From positions 18,426,285 through 18,490,284 of the forward strand of contig NC_081413.1 of assembly GCF_030272615.1 (NCBI RefSeq): DNA of 64,000 nucleotides, written 5' to 3'. Each line of letters starts with the position of its first letter. Positions within the stretch are counted from its first letter, which is position 1. This document shows, piece after piece, positions 23,601 through 34,231 of this stretch. The DNA comes from Cryptomeria japonica (Eukaryota; Streptophyta; Pinopsida; Cupressales; Cupressaceae). Position numbers and translations under genes: made by a program. The notes beneath the pieces were generated by a model, which was not told the DNA's origin, did not search any database, and saw nothing but the letters and a program-made list of their open reading frames with translations.

Positions 23601-23996
23601 TGCCTGCCTATTTAGGTCAAAGCATTCTCCAATGCATGATCTTGTGATGACTAAAATAGGGTTTCCGTCAATTCCCCTAACTGTTCTAGTTTCTTTTTTA
23701 TAAATACGGGCCAAGACCTCAATAAGTTCCACATCTATAAACACATTTGGCACTATGACCTTCGCTAAGTCAAGATTCCAGGGGTTGGACCAAGGCACTT
23801 TCTCATCTCTATTATTGTAAAAATACTAGAAAAGGGATCTACCAGTGTGAGGAACATCTCTACATTCTCCCCAGGCATCCTAAAACATTATTTTAGTTCC
23901 AGTATCTATAGACCCTGGTAATGCATCTAGAAGGGCTTTCTGTAAAGGGAACTTGGGCAGATTATTTTTTCCTACATCCTCCTTATTCCTAGGCAT
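20616..23996 (-). pseudogene. Long unknown gene, broken (about 1,100 codons)
   Basis: A chain of minus-strand frames reads as one decayed gene. The likely start is the ATG at 23996 (MPRNKEDVGKNNLPKF). 23798-23304 is a compact N-terminal domain (VFIDVELIEVLARIYKKE, RTVRGIDGNPILVITRS, FMKRGKDNRPMVM, FYGDNHRSRMLVDLMYM). 22892-22524 has an aromatic-rich segment (VAFLEFIWQIMWFEKEV) and DPEVYISFFIKEFKHEID. 22472-22053 is basic then acidic, with a possible nuclear localisation stretch (PPKRHRK, SLKRQKQ). 21995-20616 is helical and coiled-coil-like (VVLENRFSKFVVEVQ). Breaks include TAA after KIDK near 23580, TAGs near 23300 and 23270, and several shifts. I recognise no family. The globular head, basic middle and coiled-coil tail resemble in outline the frame at 3574-6318, so it may be an accessory gene of a retroelement. 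Confidence 0.5.
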
Positions 23997-24234
23997 TTTT
24001 ATTTTAAATGCAATTCAAGCAGTGGAGAAGAAGATGGACTTACTTGTTCAGCTCTGTCTACAGTGCCCAACTCCCTGCGACTTCTTACACCAACTCGATT
24101 CTCACTTCTGCACTTCTTCAACGCTCAATTTGCACTTCTGATGTGATTTAAATCGAATTCCAACTCCTTTAATTCAAGTTTGCAATATTTAATTATTTTT
24201 GGGCCTCCACGTGTGTGCAGTATCCAGTTAAATA

Positions 24235-24590
24235 CTGCTCACACCATTTCACAAACCCACTTTATTCATCTTTGCAAAATGGTGACCTTTTCGCCAATTC
24301 GTAAGTGGTAGTTGATGCCCTTCGTGAAATAGCATTGAGTTCGCTATTTCGCAATTGTCACTTTTGTCTTTCGCGAAATGGCGATCTCTTCGCTATTTCA
24401 CAATCCTCATTTTTATCTTTCGTGAATTGGTGATGTCTTCGCTATTTTGCAATCCTCACTTTTTTATTTCACAAAATGGTTTCGCTATTTTGTACCCTTC
24501 ATTTTTAGACTCCGCAAAACAACGAAAGGTTCACCATTTCACATCCTTTTTTTTTTGACTTTTGTGAAACAACGAATAGCATATGGATAG
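24235..24590. repeat. Degenerate tandem array, ~50-bp unit with TTCGCGAAAT core
   Basis: About six to seven diverged units share TTTCGCGAAATGG, CTTCGCTATTTC and CAATCCTCA words, for example near 24358-24406, 24407-24455 and 24456-24520. The core is itself an inverted repeat. Many variants differ by CG to TG or CA. The array lies about 240-590 bp upstream of the start of the minus-strand unknown gene. Confidence 0.65.
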
Positions 24591-24809
24591 AGGTCCTCAT
24601 TGATTGCACATTCTATCTTAAAAATTGGTTTGAAGGCTTATGAGGTATGGATCGTGTAAAAATATATAAGGATATGAACAAACCCATGGGATGGTTTTTG
24701 GGATAATTAGGATAAATATGCTTCACAACATTCACATTCCGATAGGTGGGAATAGACATTTTATCCAGTGTACTGTTGTAAAAAATTTTATTAGAAAACT
24801 TCTATAGCT

Positions 24810-25290
24810 TCAACCTTTGTTAGGGTTACAATGAGGGTTAGGGCTTATATCATGGTCAGGGTTAGCATTAGGGTTAGGGTTACAATGAGGGGTAGGGTTT
24901 ATATCATGGTCAGGGTTAGCATTAGGGTTAGGGTTAGGGTTTGGTTTAGATTTATTATTATGATTAGGGTTAGGGTTTAGTGTTAAGATTTGAATATTTA
25001 TAGTCATGGTTAGGGTTTAATGTCATGGTCAGAATTATGTACTTAGGATTAGGGGTGGAATTACGGTTATGGTTAGGGTTTGGATTATAATTATAATAAG
25101 TTTTGAGTTTATGAATAGGGTTTTGGTTAGTATGAAGGGTAGTGTTGGAATTACCATTAGGGTTGGGATCAAAATTATAATTAGGAGTAGGGTGAAGATT
25201 TAGATTTGCAAGGGCTAGGGTTAGGGTCAAGGTTAGGATTAAGGTTAAGATTACCATTAGGATTGTGATTTGGTTTAGGTTTATGATTGT
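24810..25290. repeat. Degenerate telomere-like repeat, G-rich orientation
   Basis: Dense GGTTAGGGTT words with variable spacers, plus a longer imperfect duplication (TTATATCATGGTCAGGGTTAGCATTAGGG-type block at 24846-24874 and again near 24898-24926). The hexamer is TTAGGG rather than the usual plant TTTAGGG. The Asn/Pro-rich minus-strand frames here are translation artefacts of the repeat. Confidence 0.75.
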
Positions 25291-25663
25291 GATTGTCAAA
25301 CCCCAACCATGAAAGCAACCTCCAAGCCAATCAAAATCATTATCATACCAACCTTCATTCTCTTACAAAACCATGTCATCCGAATGAACCTATCAATCAT
25401 ACCAGTCCAAATTATCCATTCCTCAAAGCTATCCAAAATATTCATGAACCTCATACCTATCAAATGGGTTTCTCCACTTTGATCCAATCCAGTTTACTTC
25501 ATGAGACTATCATTAATTCCATATCTACCATCCTCAAAATTGAATTGCATCTAGTTTTAAAAGAAAAAAGTGTCTTATTAGTAATATAATTTGTCAAAAG
25601 ATACATTTTCAAGGAAAAGAGTTAGGCCTCCATGAACAAGGAGTATTAGAAATCTATATTGAA
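25291..25663. other. No recognised gene between the repeat blocks
   Basis: The plus-strand frame at 25293-25589 starts in repeat-derived sequence (ESNLQANQNHYHTN) and shows no domain. I see no gene here. Confidence 0.3.
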
Positions 25664-25669
25664 CCACTA

Positions 25670-25952
25670 GGACCCCACATGACCCCTAACAACACCATAT
25701 GACCCTTTTGGACCATATGATGTATTAAGGGGTTGTATGGTGTCTTAAGGGGTCATATGGTTTTCTAACACATGTGTGGCCCCATTAGGATCCCACATGA
25801 ACCCTAACGACACCATAAGACCCCTTAGCATACCATACAACCCCAAGCAGGACCATATGATATCCTAAGGCATCATATGGTGTCCTAAGGGATTGTATGG
25901 GGTCCTAAGGGGTCATATGGTGTCCTAGGGGATCATATGGTGTCCTAAGGGC
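25670..25952. repeat. 21-bp satellite-like array centred on CATATG, both orientations
   Basis: Right half: near-perfect 21-bp units CATATGGTGTCCTAAGGGG (25871-25952). Left half: related units partly in the opposite orientation (CACCATATGACCC, CCCCACATGACCCCTAA) at 25670-25720 and 25810-25850. CATATG is palindromic, so the array has dyad character. Confidence 0.7.
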
Positions 25953-26089
25953 CAAGATGAACCATTATTACAATATAAAAAGAAGTGCCAATACTTCTTA
26001 CAAAAATAAGTTTAGATCATCCCCTGAGAGTGAGCATCAGGTTCAAGGATGAAAATAATAACCAGTATGCTCCCCCTCTCTCCCTTCCT

Positions 26090-26297
26090 CCATAGCCCAT
26101 CCCGCCCCTCTCTCTCTCTCCCTCTCTCGTCTATCTCCCTTCCTTTCTCATCCTCTCTCTTTTCCTCTCCCTCCCTCCCTTACCACATCTCTTTCTCTCT
26201 CTCTCTGCCCCAACTCCCTCTCTCCCTCCCTACTCTTTCTCTCTCCCTCCCCTATCTATCTCTCTCCCTTTCCCATCCTCTCTCTCTCTCTAACGTA
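26090..26297. repeat. CT-rich low-complexity tract
   Basis: Runs of CTCTCTCCCTCC across about 200 bp. The Ser/Leu/Pro-rich frame overlapping it is an artefact of composition. Confidence 0.85.
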
Positions 26298-26520
26298 ACC
26301 ATAATTCTAACCCTCACCAGGTAACCATACACTAAACCTAAATCCTAACCCTTATAACCATAATCTCAAAACTAATCCTAAACCCTAACTCTAACCATAA
26401 TCAAAATCCAAATCCTAACCCAAACCAAACCTTACCTCAAACACTAACGATGATGTAAACATAAATCATAACCATAATTCCAACCCTATCCCTAAACACT
26501 AACCCTAACCATAATACACA
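26298..26520. repeat. Degenerate telomere-like repeat, C-rich orientation
   Basis: Repeated CCCTAACC/CCTAAACC words, with ATAACCATAA spacers. It is the same repeat class as 24810-25290 but in the opposite orientation, so the two blocks form a loose inverted pair about 1 kb apart. Confidence 0.7.
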
Positions 26521-27946
26521 TAAATTTAGTGAAATGTGCATATTATTCTAGAGTGTTAGATCAATTTCTAATGTAGAATTATTATTAGATTATTATTTGT
26601 AGTCCTTGATATCTTCTAGGAGGTGTTCAAATAAAGTGTTTTGTAGACATTTTGTGCTTCAAGTTTACATAATAATTAAAATGAAGGAAAATAATTGGAC
26701 CCAAATTGTATTTTAAATTTTAAGTTTAATTTTTTTTTGAAAGTATACAAAATGAACTTATAGTCTATTTGGATCGCTATTTGAATCCCGCATGCGCATG
26801 AGCGAAGAGTTGGGGCTACGATACACTAGAAGGCATAATCCAGTTATGTAAGCAATCCCAGTAGAGCTCCCATTCACATAATGACTACAAGGATCAATTG
26901 AAATACCAAGCTGCCCACAAAGCATCTAGCCAGCCAAAAATTGAAAAATATTTTAAGCCACCCACAAAGCATCCAGCCAGCCAAAAATTAAAAAATGGAG
27001 GGAGAATGAGGACGAACAAGTGTAAGTGCCAACAAATCCATTGCAAGTGTTGCATTCTATATTTTGGTCAACTCCCATTAATATTGAAATCCACTATAAA
27101 ATCCTTTCAATTTACTAAACAAGGTTGAAATGGTAGTGTGATTTTTTACATTGAGTGGGTAGGGCTTATTGGGGCAAAAAATTGTGTTTTTTGAAAAACC
27201 TATAACAAGCGTTGTGACTTATAAACCATTCATTATAGAGCCTTTTATCTCATCAATTAAATAACTTGATTACATAGAGATTACAAGATCCAAACTAAAA
27301 ACACCTCGACTAATATTTCCCAACTATGGACAATAGGAGATTTCCAACAAAATATACAAAGTATGAATAGGGGAAACAAAATTGCAATAGGGAGACAAAT
27401 AATATCAAACCTAATCCAACACCCTCTCGAGCTCTGCTCATGTAGAAATTTTGGACTCCTGAGATGAGGTGTCATTCGTTGGAAGAGGGAATTCAAAATG
27501 TGTTCCATGCGGATCTAACAAAGTGTGCTCCCTAAGAATCCAGACTGCATAAAACTTTGCCACTGCTATTGTAGCTAGGGGCTCACCAATTTGGAGGGTG
27601 TGCTGTCGCATCCATTGAAGACAGGGTTGTGGAGAAGCATATACAAACCCATATAAGAAGGAGAAAAAACTAAACGTGGCACTGAATCAAAAGGAAGAAA
27701 TCCTTATTCAGGAAACCACCCCACTAGATATCTCCATCAAAAATATCATATTTGTTTAATTGTAAATTGACCTCTTTCCAAGTGAAAAGAAAGGAGTGAA
27801 CAAAGGCCGCAATTATCAGTTTGGTATAGTCTTTTGAATGTGTGAGATTGATAACCACCGAAGCCAGCCTTGAAGCCACTGGATGTGCCATAATCCATTC
27901 TTCACCTATGAATGTCCTCACAGTCCATTTGACACTTCCACACAGT
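26521..27946. other. Unassigned sequence left of element A; 36-bp duplication
   Basis: No gene is recognised. A tandem duplication of about 36 bp (CCCACAAAGCAT, AGCCAGCCAAAAATT) lies at 26924-26959 and 26961-26996. Minus-strand frames at 27281-27508 and 27724-27960 show no domain I know; the latter runs through the ATTGC target site into the LTR of element A. Confidence 0.35.
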
Positions 27947-27951
27947 ATTGC

Positions 27952-28382
27952 TGTTGGCAATATGAAGTAATTGATTATGTGTTGGATTGATGTTTTGTCA
28001 TTGATGTCAACACTAGCTGTTATGATTGCTTACCAATAGACAAATTTTGGTTACCGGTAGAAGAACTAGTGTTATCGACATAAGGGACTATCAGTTGGAT
28101 ACTACCAACATGTTTGGATCAATGGAATAGGTTTGGTTTGATGTTTTTGGAGTATGTTTTGGTCAGTTGGTATTGAATTGATGATTGAATTCTATCATAC
28201 ACTCTAGTAAGCCTATACCAGTAAGGGTTTAAGGTTTTACCGATAGAGCTTTTACTGAGAATCTTTGATGGGATGCATAAGTGTTGTTGGTGCGACTTCT
28301 AGATGGAATTCAGGATGCAGAAGGTGATCTTTGTTTGTTCCTCGACTCATTGGAGACATCGCTTTGGTGTGGTGAATCTATT
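27952..28382 (+). repeat. Element A 5' LTR, left piece
   Basis: Matches 41107 to about 41537 at most positions. It ends with CTATT (28378-28382), the target copy of element B, and resumes at 35691. Confidence 0.88.
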
Positions 28383-29807
28383 TGTTGGCATATGTGCAGA
28401 GTATGATGACATGATAGTTTTGTATGTTGTCATTGATGTCAATATGCTGAAGTATGAACCGGTATATTGAAGTAAGCAAACTGGCAAGAGAACCGGTATA
28501 TGTGAAAAGGTGAACCGGTATATGCAGAAAGTGAACCAGTATGTGAACTGGTATATGGAAAGTTTGTATCGGGGTTTCTAGTTGATGCATTCTAAGTATG
28601 TGTGATTTGACCAATGACATTCTGTGATGAGTTAGCATTGAAATGAAGATGAGATCGCATTTCCACGTCAGCCTTGTGCACGTGAAGAATCTTCTTGAGG
28701 ATCTTGCATGAAGAAGATTGATTCTATCCACCTCGGGAATGTGCAAAGTCTCAGTAAATAGTGGAGAGCGCGTGATAGGTTATCAACTTTCAGAAGCGGT
28801 GAAGAACGAACGATTGAGAACGTCTTGAGATTTGTTCAAGATTGTTTTACTCTATGCAATGTGATTAAACCATTAGGATTGGACCGAGTGTATTGATAAC
28901 CTAGATGCTTAGGGTTTATGCTACCAACCTAATTGTTGTCTATAAGGTCGATGATGATTTGCATTGTGAAGTTGTTGGCAAATGTTATGTGTGTATCCAA
29001 GTGAAGAGATACTTGATTCTTGCTAGACCAGAGTAGTGAGTAGAGATCTGCAGAGTGTGATTGCATAAGTATAAGAACTGAAGTGGATCTGCCTTAGCAT
29101 TGAGTGCTGTTATCAGATCAATCTATTACCTGTTGACTTCTAATCACTTCAACAGTTGGAAAATCCCTTTACCAGTTAGCTTTAACAGGCTTTTTGTAAA
29201 TCCTCTAATAGGGTGACTCAAAATCACTGAGTTCTTCAAATCCTCTTGTGAGGTGACCTTTAATAGGGTTTTAACCTTTAACCAGGTATTTAGCCATCCC
29301 TTAACCGGGTGATCCCTAGCAGGATCGGTTCCTAGAAAACCTTTTGTAAAGTCTTTAACTAGACTAGGCTCCTAATAGAGTGGACTTCAAAAGAGTTCAA
29401 GAACAAATTGTGGGTATTCATCCCCACCGTGGTTTTTCCTAGTTGGGCTTCCATGTGAAAAATGACTGTGTTATGTGTGATGCTTTTTCATGTGATGGTT
29501 TAGTGTTTTCTGTTAAGCGGTAATGCATGATGATCCAGTGGTCTTTATATTTCTGATGTATTACTTTTTTAAGCATATGGGTGAAGTGGAAATGAGATAT
29601 TAGGTTTTGTGAAGATCTAAGTGTTACCGGTTTATGACTTTTACAACCACTGGGTCTTACCGGTATTGTCTTGATTTAGATCGGTGATGCTGTTCACCGG
29701 TTTGTGCAGTCTTTTTAGTTTAAGTTGTTGAGAAAGTTTCTTGTCCATACTGATTCACCCCCCATCTCAGTATCTGTTGAGTATTTACTATTCATCATTA
29801 TTCATTA
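28383..29807 (+). repeat. Element B 5' LTR (1425 bp)
   Basis: Begins TGTTGGCATATGTGCAGAG and ends TTATTCATTA, where the 3' copy ends TTATTCATCA, so the terminal CA has changed to TA. High similarity to 34232-35690 by eye across its length. Confidence 0.92.
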
Positions 29808-29809
29808 AT

Positions 29810-29823
29810 TGGTATCAAAACGG
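29810..29823 (+). other. Element B primer binding site (initiator tRNA-Met type)
   Basis: TGGTATCAAAACGG lies 2 bp after the LTR. The usual copia site, complementary to the 3' end of initiator tRNA-Met, reads TGGTATCAGAGC; two positions differ. Confidence 0.75.
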
Positions 29824-29879
29824 TCCTCCAGGTCCTTTGTGTTATAAGCTTAACCGCTTGAGGAAAAGATCCTATTCTA

Positions 29880-30997
29880 ATGATGAAGAGGGAAGGTCCT
29901 AAGTTCAATAGAGATAAATTTAAGATATGGAAAGATAGAATGAATATTTACATTAAAAGTATGGGTGCTCAGCACTGGAACTATGTTGAGAATACTTATG
30001 TTGTTCCTACCAGTACTCTCACCAATAATCAAAGAAGAGAAATTCAGGAGAATGTGCAAGTTATGGAAGCTCTTATCAACAGTCTATCTGATGTTGAGTT
30101 TATAGATGTTCAGAAAATCCCAAGGATGTATGGGATACTCTGGAGTCTATCTATGGTGGTGATGAGCATGTGAAGCAAGCTAAGGAAGAAATCCTTAGAG
30201 GAAAGTTTGAAGACATGCAGATGGTTGAAGGAGAGACCATTCAACAATATGGGATAAGGATTAAAACTATTGTTGGAGACATCAAGAGTGCAGGAGGTAC
30301 AATGGATGATTCCACTATTGATAGAAAAGTTTTGAGAACCTTATTACCGGTCTATGCAATAAGGGTTGCTTCTATTCAAGAGTTGAGATCTATTGACAAG
30401 ACAAAGGTGTCCCTTGATTCTATTATTGCTAAGTTGACTGCCTATGAGATAAACAGTTATGATGGTAGTGTTCAAAAGACTGATTCGGCCTTTAGAGCAT
30501 TTGCTGCACTATCTAGAAAGGGTAAAGAAGCTAGTACCAACTGTGAACCTAGACAAAGTAGAGATATGGATGATGAGGAGATCCTGATGGAATTTGAAGC
30601 TCTTCTTGCCAAGAAACTTCCTAAGGGAACTAGAAAATATAGAGGTAAGCTCCATTTGAAATGCTTTTCTTGCAATAGGATAAGACACATTGCTCCCAAC
30701 TATCCCAATAGTGATAATAAGGACAAACCGGAGAAGTTTAAAAAGTTCAAAGGAGGAAACAGGAGAAACTATCTTGTTGTAGTCGATGAAGGTGTCACTG
30801 ATGATGAATCAAAAGATGAAGAAAGCGAAGACATAGTATTTGTAGCTGTTAAGGAAGATGTGTCAGACAAGAAGGCTCTTGTCTCCTGCTTTGATTATTC
30901 CAATGAGTGGATTATTGATAGTGGTTGTTCTCACCACATGACTAGTGACTGGAGAAAGTTTCTATCTCTGGAAGAATATGATGGAGGTGTAGTCTGA
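29880..30997 (+). pseudogene. Element B gag and start of protease
   Basis: Copia Gag beginning at ATG 29880 (MMKREGPKFNRDKFKIWKDRM). A single-base deletion near 30115 shifts the frame, which resumes as the 30170-30997 reading frame. The zinc knuckle at about 30660-30705 reads CFSCNRIRHIAPNY: the last Cys of CX2CX4HX4C is Tyr. A Glu/Asp-rich stretch follows, then the protease motif WIIDSGCSHHMT near 30910. A TGA at 30995-30997 interrupts the frame, which continues downstream in the same phase. Confidence 0.85.
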
Positions 30998-33964
30998 TTT
31001 GGTAATGATGCACCTTGTATGGTAAAAGGCAAAGGGTCCATATCTCTAAATGGAAAAAGCAGTGCTGATAATGTGTATTGGGTAGAAGGTCTCAGGCATA
31101 ACCTTTTGAGTGTTGCCCAACTGAATGATAAAGGACTCACTCTGGAATTCAAAGATGGAGTGTGCAAAATAAAAGGAAAGAGTGGTGAACTGATGGCCAC
31201 CGGTATGCAGACCAAAGGTAACTTATTTCAGTTGAATACAAATATCAGTCAATGTTTAATGGCTAAGTTTGATGATAGTTGGATATGGCATAGGAGACTC
31301 TGCCATGTAAATTTTGATAATATTATGAAAGCCAGTAAGATCAAGGCAGTTAGAGGATTGCCTGTGCTGAACAAACCGGAGAATCCTTTGTGCAGAGAAT
31401 GCCAACTGGGGAAAATGTCTTCCTCAACCTTCAAAGGTAAATCTTTCATAGCAGATAATTTACTTGATCTTGTGCATAATGATTTGTGTAGTCCTATGAA
31501 AACTAGGAGTGTTCAGGGAAATAGGTACTTTATGATTCTTACTGATTATTTCTCAAGAATGATGTGAGTCACATTCTTGAAAGATAAGTCTGAAGCTTTT
31601 GGAAAGTTTAAAGCCTTCAAAGCACTAGTTGAAAAGGAAAGCGGTAAGAGGATCAAATGCCTTAGAACCAATCAAGGAGGTGAGGTTACTTCTAGAGAAT
31701 TCAATAAGTACTATGAAGAGAATGACATCAAGAGGCAACTATCTGCCCCCTAGACTCCATAACAGAATGGCCTAGCAGATAGGAACAATCGAACTCTAGT
31801 TGAAGCAACCAGAACGATGCTGATTCAAGGGAAGGTTGCTCACACATTTTGGAGAAAAGCGGTGAGCACTGTAGTCTACACTATGAATCGAGTACTCATC
31901 AAGAAAGGTAAGGATAAAACTCCTTATGAGTATTGGACTAGTAAGAATCCTGTAGTAAGCTACTTTAGAGTGTTTGGTAGCAAGTGTTATATCAAGAGAA
32001 GTGAACACCAAAGCAAGTTTGATGCAAAATGTGATGAGGGAATATTTTTAGGGTATTCCACCAAGAGCAAAGCTCTCAAGTGTTTTAACAATAGGACTCA
32101 AAGAATTGTTGAAAGTATCAATGTTAGAGTTGATGAAACCTCTGAGAAACTTGAGGAAACCGACAGTGAGCAAGCGGTAGATGAACCGGTTGTAACCTTT
32201 TGGGAACCAGTTCCAAAACAACCAAGTACAAGCAATTGTACTCCTACACTGGTAGATGCTGATGTAGATGAAGATGAGGATGAAGAGGAAAAGCAAGAGG
32301 AATCAGCCAAGATCATTCCTAGGTATGTAAAGCTACACCATGATCCAAAGAAGATCATAGGGGATAAGGATGCAGGAATACTAACAAGAAGAAAGGTCAG
32401 AGAAAGTTCTTGCATGATTTCTAAATTTGAGCCCAAAACATTTAAAGAGGCACACAAAGATGAAGATTGGATTAAGGCTATGGAAGAGGAACTTGACCAG
32501 ATAGAAAAGAATGGTACATGGTCTTTGGTACCCACACTTAAGCATAAATATGTTATTGGCACCAAATGGGTTTTTAGAAACAAGCTGAATGAAGATGGCA
32601 CAGTGGTAAGAAACAAAGAAAGACTGGTATGTAAGGGATATGCTCAAGAAGAAGGATAAGACTATGGAGAAACTTTTGCTCGAGTAGCTAGATTGGAAGG
32701 AGTTTGAATGCTTTTTGCATATGCAGCCTTGAAGGGATTCAAAGTGTATCAGATGGATATAAAATCTACATTCCTGAATGGAATTCTTGAAGAGGAAGTG
32801 TATATAGAGAAACCAGATGGGTTTGCCCTATTAGAAGACAATGATATGATGTGTAGGCTACATAAAGACTTATATAGATTGAAACAAGCAACTAGAGCAT
32901 GGTATGAACGCTTACACTCCCATCTTGCGAAGAGTGGATTTAAAAGAACAAGTGAAGATAGCAATATCTATCTGAAGTCAGAAGGAGAAAAGATTCTGAT
33001 ATGTGAAGTGTTTGTTGATGACATAATTTTTGGTGGAAATGACAAGATGAGCCATGCATTTGCAGATGAGATGAAGAAGGAATTTGAGATGTCACTAATC
33101 AAAGAGATTAAGTTCTTCATTGGACTATAGATTCAAAAAATGAAAGATGATATCTTTATCACTCAGTCCAAGTATGTCAAAGAGATGTTGAAGACCTTTG
33201 GTATGGAAGAAAACAAATCGGTCGGTACACTAATGATGACCGGTTGTAAATTGTCAAAAGAAGATGACTCAACGTTGGTGAATGAGAAAGATTACATGTC
33301 AATGATTGGTAGGTTGCATTATGTAGTACACAATAGACTGAACATTGCACATGCAGTGGGCATTGCTACACATTTTCAGAAAAGTCCAAGAGAATCCCAC
33401 TTGGTAGCAGTCAAGCGGATTCTTAGATATCTAAAGGGAACTATAGATTATGGATTGTGGTATCCATATGGTAATTATTTCAATCTCAAAGTATTTACCG
33501 ATGCTGATTGGGCTGGTAATGTGGACAACCAGAAGAGCACAACCGGTGGTGCATTCTTTCTTGGTGGTAGACTAGTCTCATGGATGAGCAAAAAGAAGAG
33601 TTGTATCTCTTAGTCTACAATAGAAGCAGAATATGTAGCAAAATTTATGAACCGCACTCAGACAATTTGGATGAACCATGTATTAAGTGGTTTCAAAGTC
33701 CCTGTATCTATACCAGTGAGTATATTTTGTGACAACACAAGTGCAATTAATATTTCCAAGAATTCGGTATTGCATGCTAGAACCAAGCACTTTGAGCTCA
33801 AGTATCATTTCTTGAGGGAGAAAGTTCAAAACAAAGAGGTTGTATTGGAACATGTTTCCAGTAAGGAGCAGTTAGTAGACATATTCACCAAGCCTCTACC
33901 GAAGGCTACATTTACCTATTTAAGAGGTGAATTAGGGGTGTTGCCCCTTCAACAAGTGAACTAA
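30998..33964 (+). pseudogene. Element B pol: integrase, RT, RNase H
   Basis: The frame continues from the protease. GAG-pre-integrase (WIWHRRLCHVNF, C..C near 31390) leads to the integrase core. There, stops at 31565-31567 (W expected), 31753-31755 and 31759-31761 (CAG/CAA-type) break it, and the third acidic residue reads Asp (LADRNNRT). RT spans 32480-33130 with VFVDDIIFGG. RNase H spans 33490-33900 (FTDADWAG, IEAEYV, FCDNTSAI), ending at 33964 (LPLQQVN). Other in-frame stops are TAA 32657-32659, TGA near 32706, TAG 33128-33130 and TAG 33611-33613. No frameshift was found after 30170. Confidence 0.88.
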
Positions 33965-34231
33965 AGGTATGTTCTCTGCATCAGTCAGGTATTGCAGTGA
34001 CAAATCTTTTCAAGATTGATGTGTTGAAGGATGCTACTCCTCAGTGGGAGTAGCATAGTGGAACATGGATGCTTATGCCTCCACTTTGGCATTGTTGTCA
34101 AAGGGGGAGAAGATGTAAAGCATAGAAGATATCTATAGTATTGATGACATATAGTATGGATGATATTAGGGAGAATATGTGAAGATGTAGAGATATCTTT
34201 GTATATTGCCATCAATGCCAAAGGGGGAGAT
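33965..34231 (+). other. Element B multiple polypurine tracts
   Basis: Purine tracts at about 34043 (CAGTGGGAGTAG), 34101 (AAAGGGGGAGAAG) and 34219-34230 (AAAGGGGGAGA, next to the LTR). Confidence 0.75.

Noticed and set aside
24810-25299. Asn/Pro-rich reading frames on the minus strand
   Set aside because: They are translations of GGGTTAGGGTT-like repeats; no independent coding evidence.
26049-26324. Ser/Leu/Pro-rich plus-strand frame
   Set aside because: Product of the CT-rich tract.
24810-26520. A true chromosome end
   Set aside because: Repeats are degenerate, occur in both orientations, are interrupted, and lie between mobile elements.
27724-27960. Minus-strand 78-codon frame as a host gene exon
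   Set aside because: It crosses the ATTGC target site into the LTR of element A, and no continuation is seen when the two flanks are joined.
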